Positions 5,237 to 5,268 of a stretch of DNA of 5,268 nt are shown piece by piece (position 1 is the stretch's first letter; every line of letters begins with the position of its first letter). The stretch is from an uncultured Collinsella sp. (GTDB lineage: Bacteria > Actinomycetota > Coriobacteriia > Coriobacteriales > Coriobacteriaceae). The stretch lies in NCBI GenBank assembly GCA_900543615.1, contig UQSC01000121.1, positions 1 to 5,268 on the forward strand, in the 5' to 3' direction. The notes beneath the pieces are model-generated. The model made no database searches, had not been told where the DNA came from, and worked only from the letters and a program-made list of their open reading frames with translations. The position numbers and the translations under genes were made by a program.

Positions 5237-5268
5237 CTGTCTCTTATACACATCTCCGAGCCCACGAG
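5237..5268 (-). other. Nextera adapter remnant (library artefact)
   Basis: Bases 5237-5255 are the reverse complement of the Tn5 mosaic end (CTGTCTCTTATACACATCT), and 5256-5268 (CCGAGCCCACGAG) are the Nextera read-2 adapter tail. This is not genomic. It falsely extends the folP frame with residues encoded by adapter, and on the minus strand creates a spurious frame starting MYKRQ. Confidence 0.98.

Noticed and set aside
4967..5251. Minus-strand frame starting MYKRQ
   Set aside because: The start is encoded by the right adapter, and the body is antisense to folP.
1..5268. CRISPR array, tRNA, rRNA, riboswitch, phage or toxin-antitoxin genes
   Set aside because: No regularly spaced direct repeats, cloverleaf-like sequence, conserved riboswitch boxes or relevant protein motifs were seen on either strand by eye.

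Overview
The window is a GC-rich bacterial fragment of about 5.2 kb enclosed by sequencing adapters. Bases 1-25 and 5237-5268 match the two Nextera transposase adapter ends, so genuine genomic DNA is about 26-5236, and the first and last genes are cut by library construction. Gene content and codon use fit a high-GC actinobacterium, most likely of the Coriobacteriia (Collinsella-like). That assignment is inference from protein style; there is no rRNA or other marker here to prove it.

Layout. (1) 27-2597, plus strand: the end of an energy-coupling factor (ECF) vitamin transporter operon. It holds the C-terminus of the transmembrane coupling protein (EcfT type), a single polypeptide carrying both ATPase domains, and a substrate-binding S component of the CbrT type. 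The three genes are packed tightly (1-nt overlap, then a 4-nt gap), as expected for one translationally coupled transporter, probably for cobalamin or a related corrinoid. (2) 2598-2745: a convergent intergenic region filled with inverted repeats. (3) 2746-3564, minus strand: an exonuclease III family AP endonuclease (DNA base-excision repair). (4) 3565-3700: a divergent intergenic region. (5) 3701-4453, plus strand: a complete Sir2/CobB NAD-dependent protein deacylase. (6) 4454-4548: a short spacer with a probable promoter -10 box and a GC-rich hairpin just before a strong ribosome binding site. (7) 4549 to the end, plus strand: dihydropteroate synthase (folate synthesis), truncated by the right adapter.

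The genes after 2598 are housekeeping functions with no evident pathway link to one another or to the transporter. No CRISPR array, tRNA, rRNA, transposase, phage gene or toxin-antitoxin pair was seen.

The less ordinary signals are: a roughly 190-bp imperfect inverted repeat lying inside the coding sequence of the fused ATPase, where it encodes the linker between the two ATPase domains; a strong 20-bp-arm inverted repeat with a second one beside it in the convergent intergenic region; and a long Ala/Glu/Arg/Pro-rich low-complexity segment in the dihydropteroate synthase where the fold's normal loop should be. None of these amounts to a clearly new biological system on this evidence.
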